This document shows, one piece after another, positions 14,603-14,752 of a stretch of 14,752 nt of DNA (positions are counted from its first letter, which is position 1; every line of letters starts with the position of its first letter). The notes beneath the pieces were generated by a model that saw only the letters and a program-made list of their open reading frames with translations, searched no databases and was not told the origin of the DNA. A program made the position numbers and the translations under genes. This DNA is from DASSNR01 sp036278935 (lineage in GTDB: Bacteria; Gemmatimonadota; Gemmatimonadetes; Gemmatimonadales; Gemmatimonadaceae): contig DASUKA010000104.1 of NCBI GenBank assembly GCA_036278935.1, positions 1 through 14,752 on the forward strand. Reading direction: 5' to 3'.

Positions 14603-14752
14603 CGGTGAGCGCGGGTGTGAGGGAGCTGCGAGAAGTGGATGACAACGTACGGAAGCGCCGCTATTAGCGTCAGGTTCCCGGTGGGGTGCGGAGTTCCGGG
14701 TGCGCGCGCCGGTGGCCGTTGGGGGTCAGGTCTCGAACGGTGATTCACCGTT
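14603..14752. other. Non-coding region upstream of the NRAMP-like transporter
   Basis: These 150 bases show no supported gene. They should hold the transporter promoter (minus strand), but I find no convincing -35/-10 pair. A small inverted repeat CGCTA-T-TAGCG lies at 14659-14669. A stronger palindrome sits at the window edge and is listed separately. Confidence 0.5.
14736..14752. repeat. Perfect 17-base palindrome AACGGTGA-T-TCACCGTT
   Basis: Eight-base arms match perfectly around a single T, ending exactly at the window edge. It could be an operator half-site pair upstream of the transporter. It could also be the stem of a Rho-independent terminator whose T-tract would lie beyond base 14752 on the plus strand. 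No plus-strand gene precedes it in the window, which favours an operator, or a bidirectional signal for a gene outside. Confidence 0.55.

Noticed and set aside
13083..14645. Minus-strand open frame (520 codons) overlapping the transporter and the helicase start
   Set aside because: Runs in a different frame over both genes and gives an Arg/Gly-rich product with no membrane segments; the transporter frame is clearly the real one.
14659..14669. CGCTATTAGCG as a promoter or operator of the transporter
   Set aside because: Only 5-base arms and no matching -35 element at a proper distance; noted as a small repeat only.
1..14752. tRNA, rRNA, CRISPR arrays, insertion sequences, phage genes
   Set aside because: No tRNA-like T-loop or CCA end, no regularly spaced repeats, and no transposase or integrase motifs were seen on either strand.

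Overview
The window is GC-rich (about two thirds G+C by eye) and almost fully coding. An outer-membrane TolC-type channel and a lipoprotein adaptor with a clear lipobox point to a diderm (Gram-negative-type) bacterium. Gene style and composition would fit Gemmatimonadota or another high-GC diderm, but the sequence alone does not settle the phylum. No RNA gene, CRISPR array, insertion sequence or phage gene was seen.

Region 1 (1-6922, + strand) is one tightly packed operon. It encodes a TetR-type repressor (5' end outside the window), a TolC-like outer-membrane channel, a HlyD/YbhG-like lipoprotein adaptor, two separate ABC ATPases and two ABC-2-type permeases. Five of six junctions are ATGA or TGATG overlaps; the last has a 3-base gap. 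The parts correspond to the E. coli CecR-YbhGFSR and RbbA/YhiI/YhhJ type exporters, but the double ATPase is split into two genes and a dedicated outer-membrane channel is included. Together they should form a complete tripartite efflux pump under local TetR control. The two ATPases carry complementary defects: Q-loop and H-loop in the first, signature in the second. This predicts one consensus and one degenerate ATP site.

Region 2 (6923-7835) is a 193-base intergenic stretch with several inverted repeats, followed by an exported single-cysteine methionine sulfoxide reductase A. A short GC-rich inverted repeat lies between it and the convergent genes that follow.

Region 3 (7897-13273, - strand) is the most unusual part: a two-gene helicase operon with only 4 bases between the genes. 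The first gene encodes a Ski2/Hel308-like superfamily 2 helicase with a SWIM zinc finger and a C-terminal helix-hairpin-helix-like segment. The second encodes a UvrD/AddA-like superfamily 1 helicase with a C-terminal RecB/Cas4-type PD-(D/E)XK nuclease and an iron-sulfur cysteine cluster. The pair looks like a DNA-processing module (repair, recombination or defence). I do not recognise it as a named system.

Region 4 (13343-14602, - strand) is an NRAMP-superfamily transporter that lacks the canonical DPGN and MPH metal-binding motifs. The last 150 bases hold no gene but contain a perfect 17-base palindrome at the very end.
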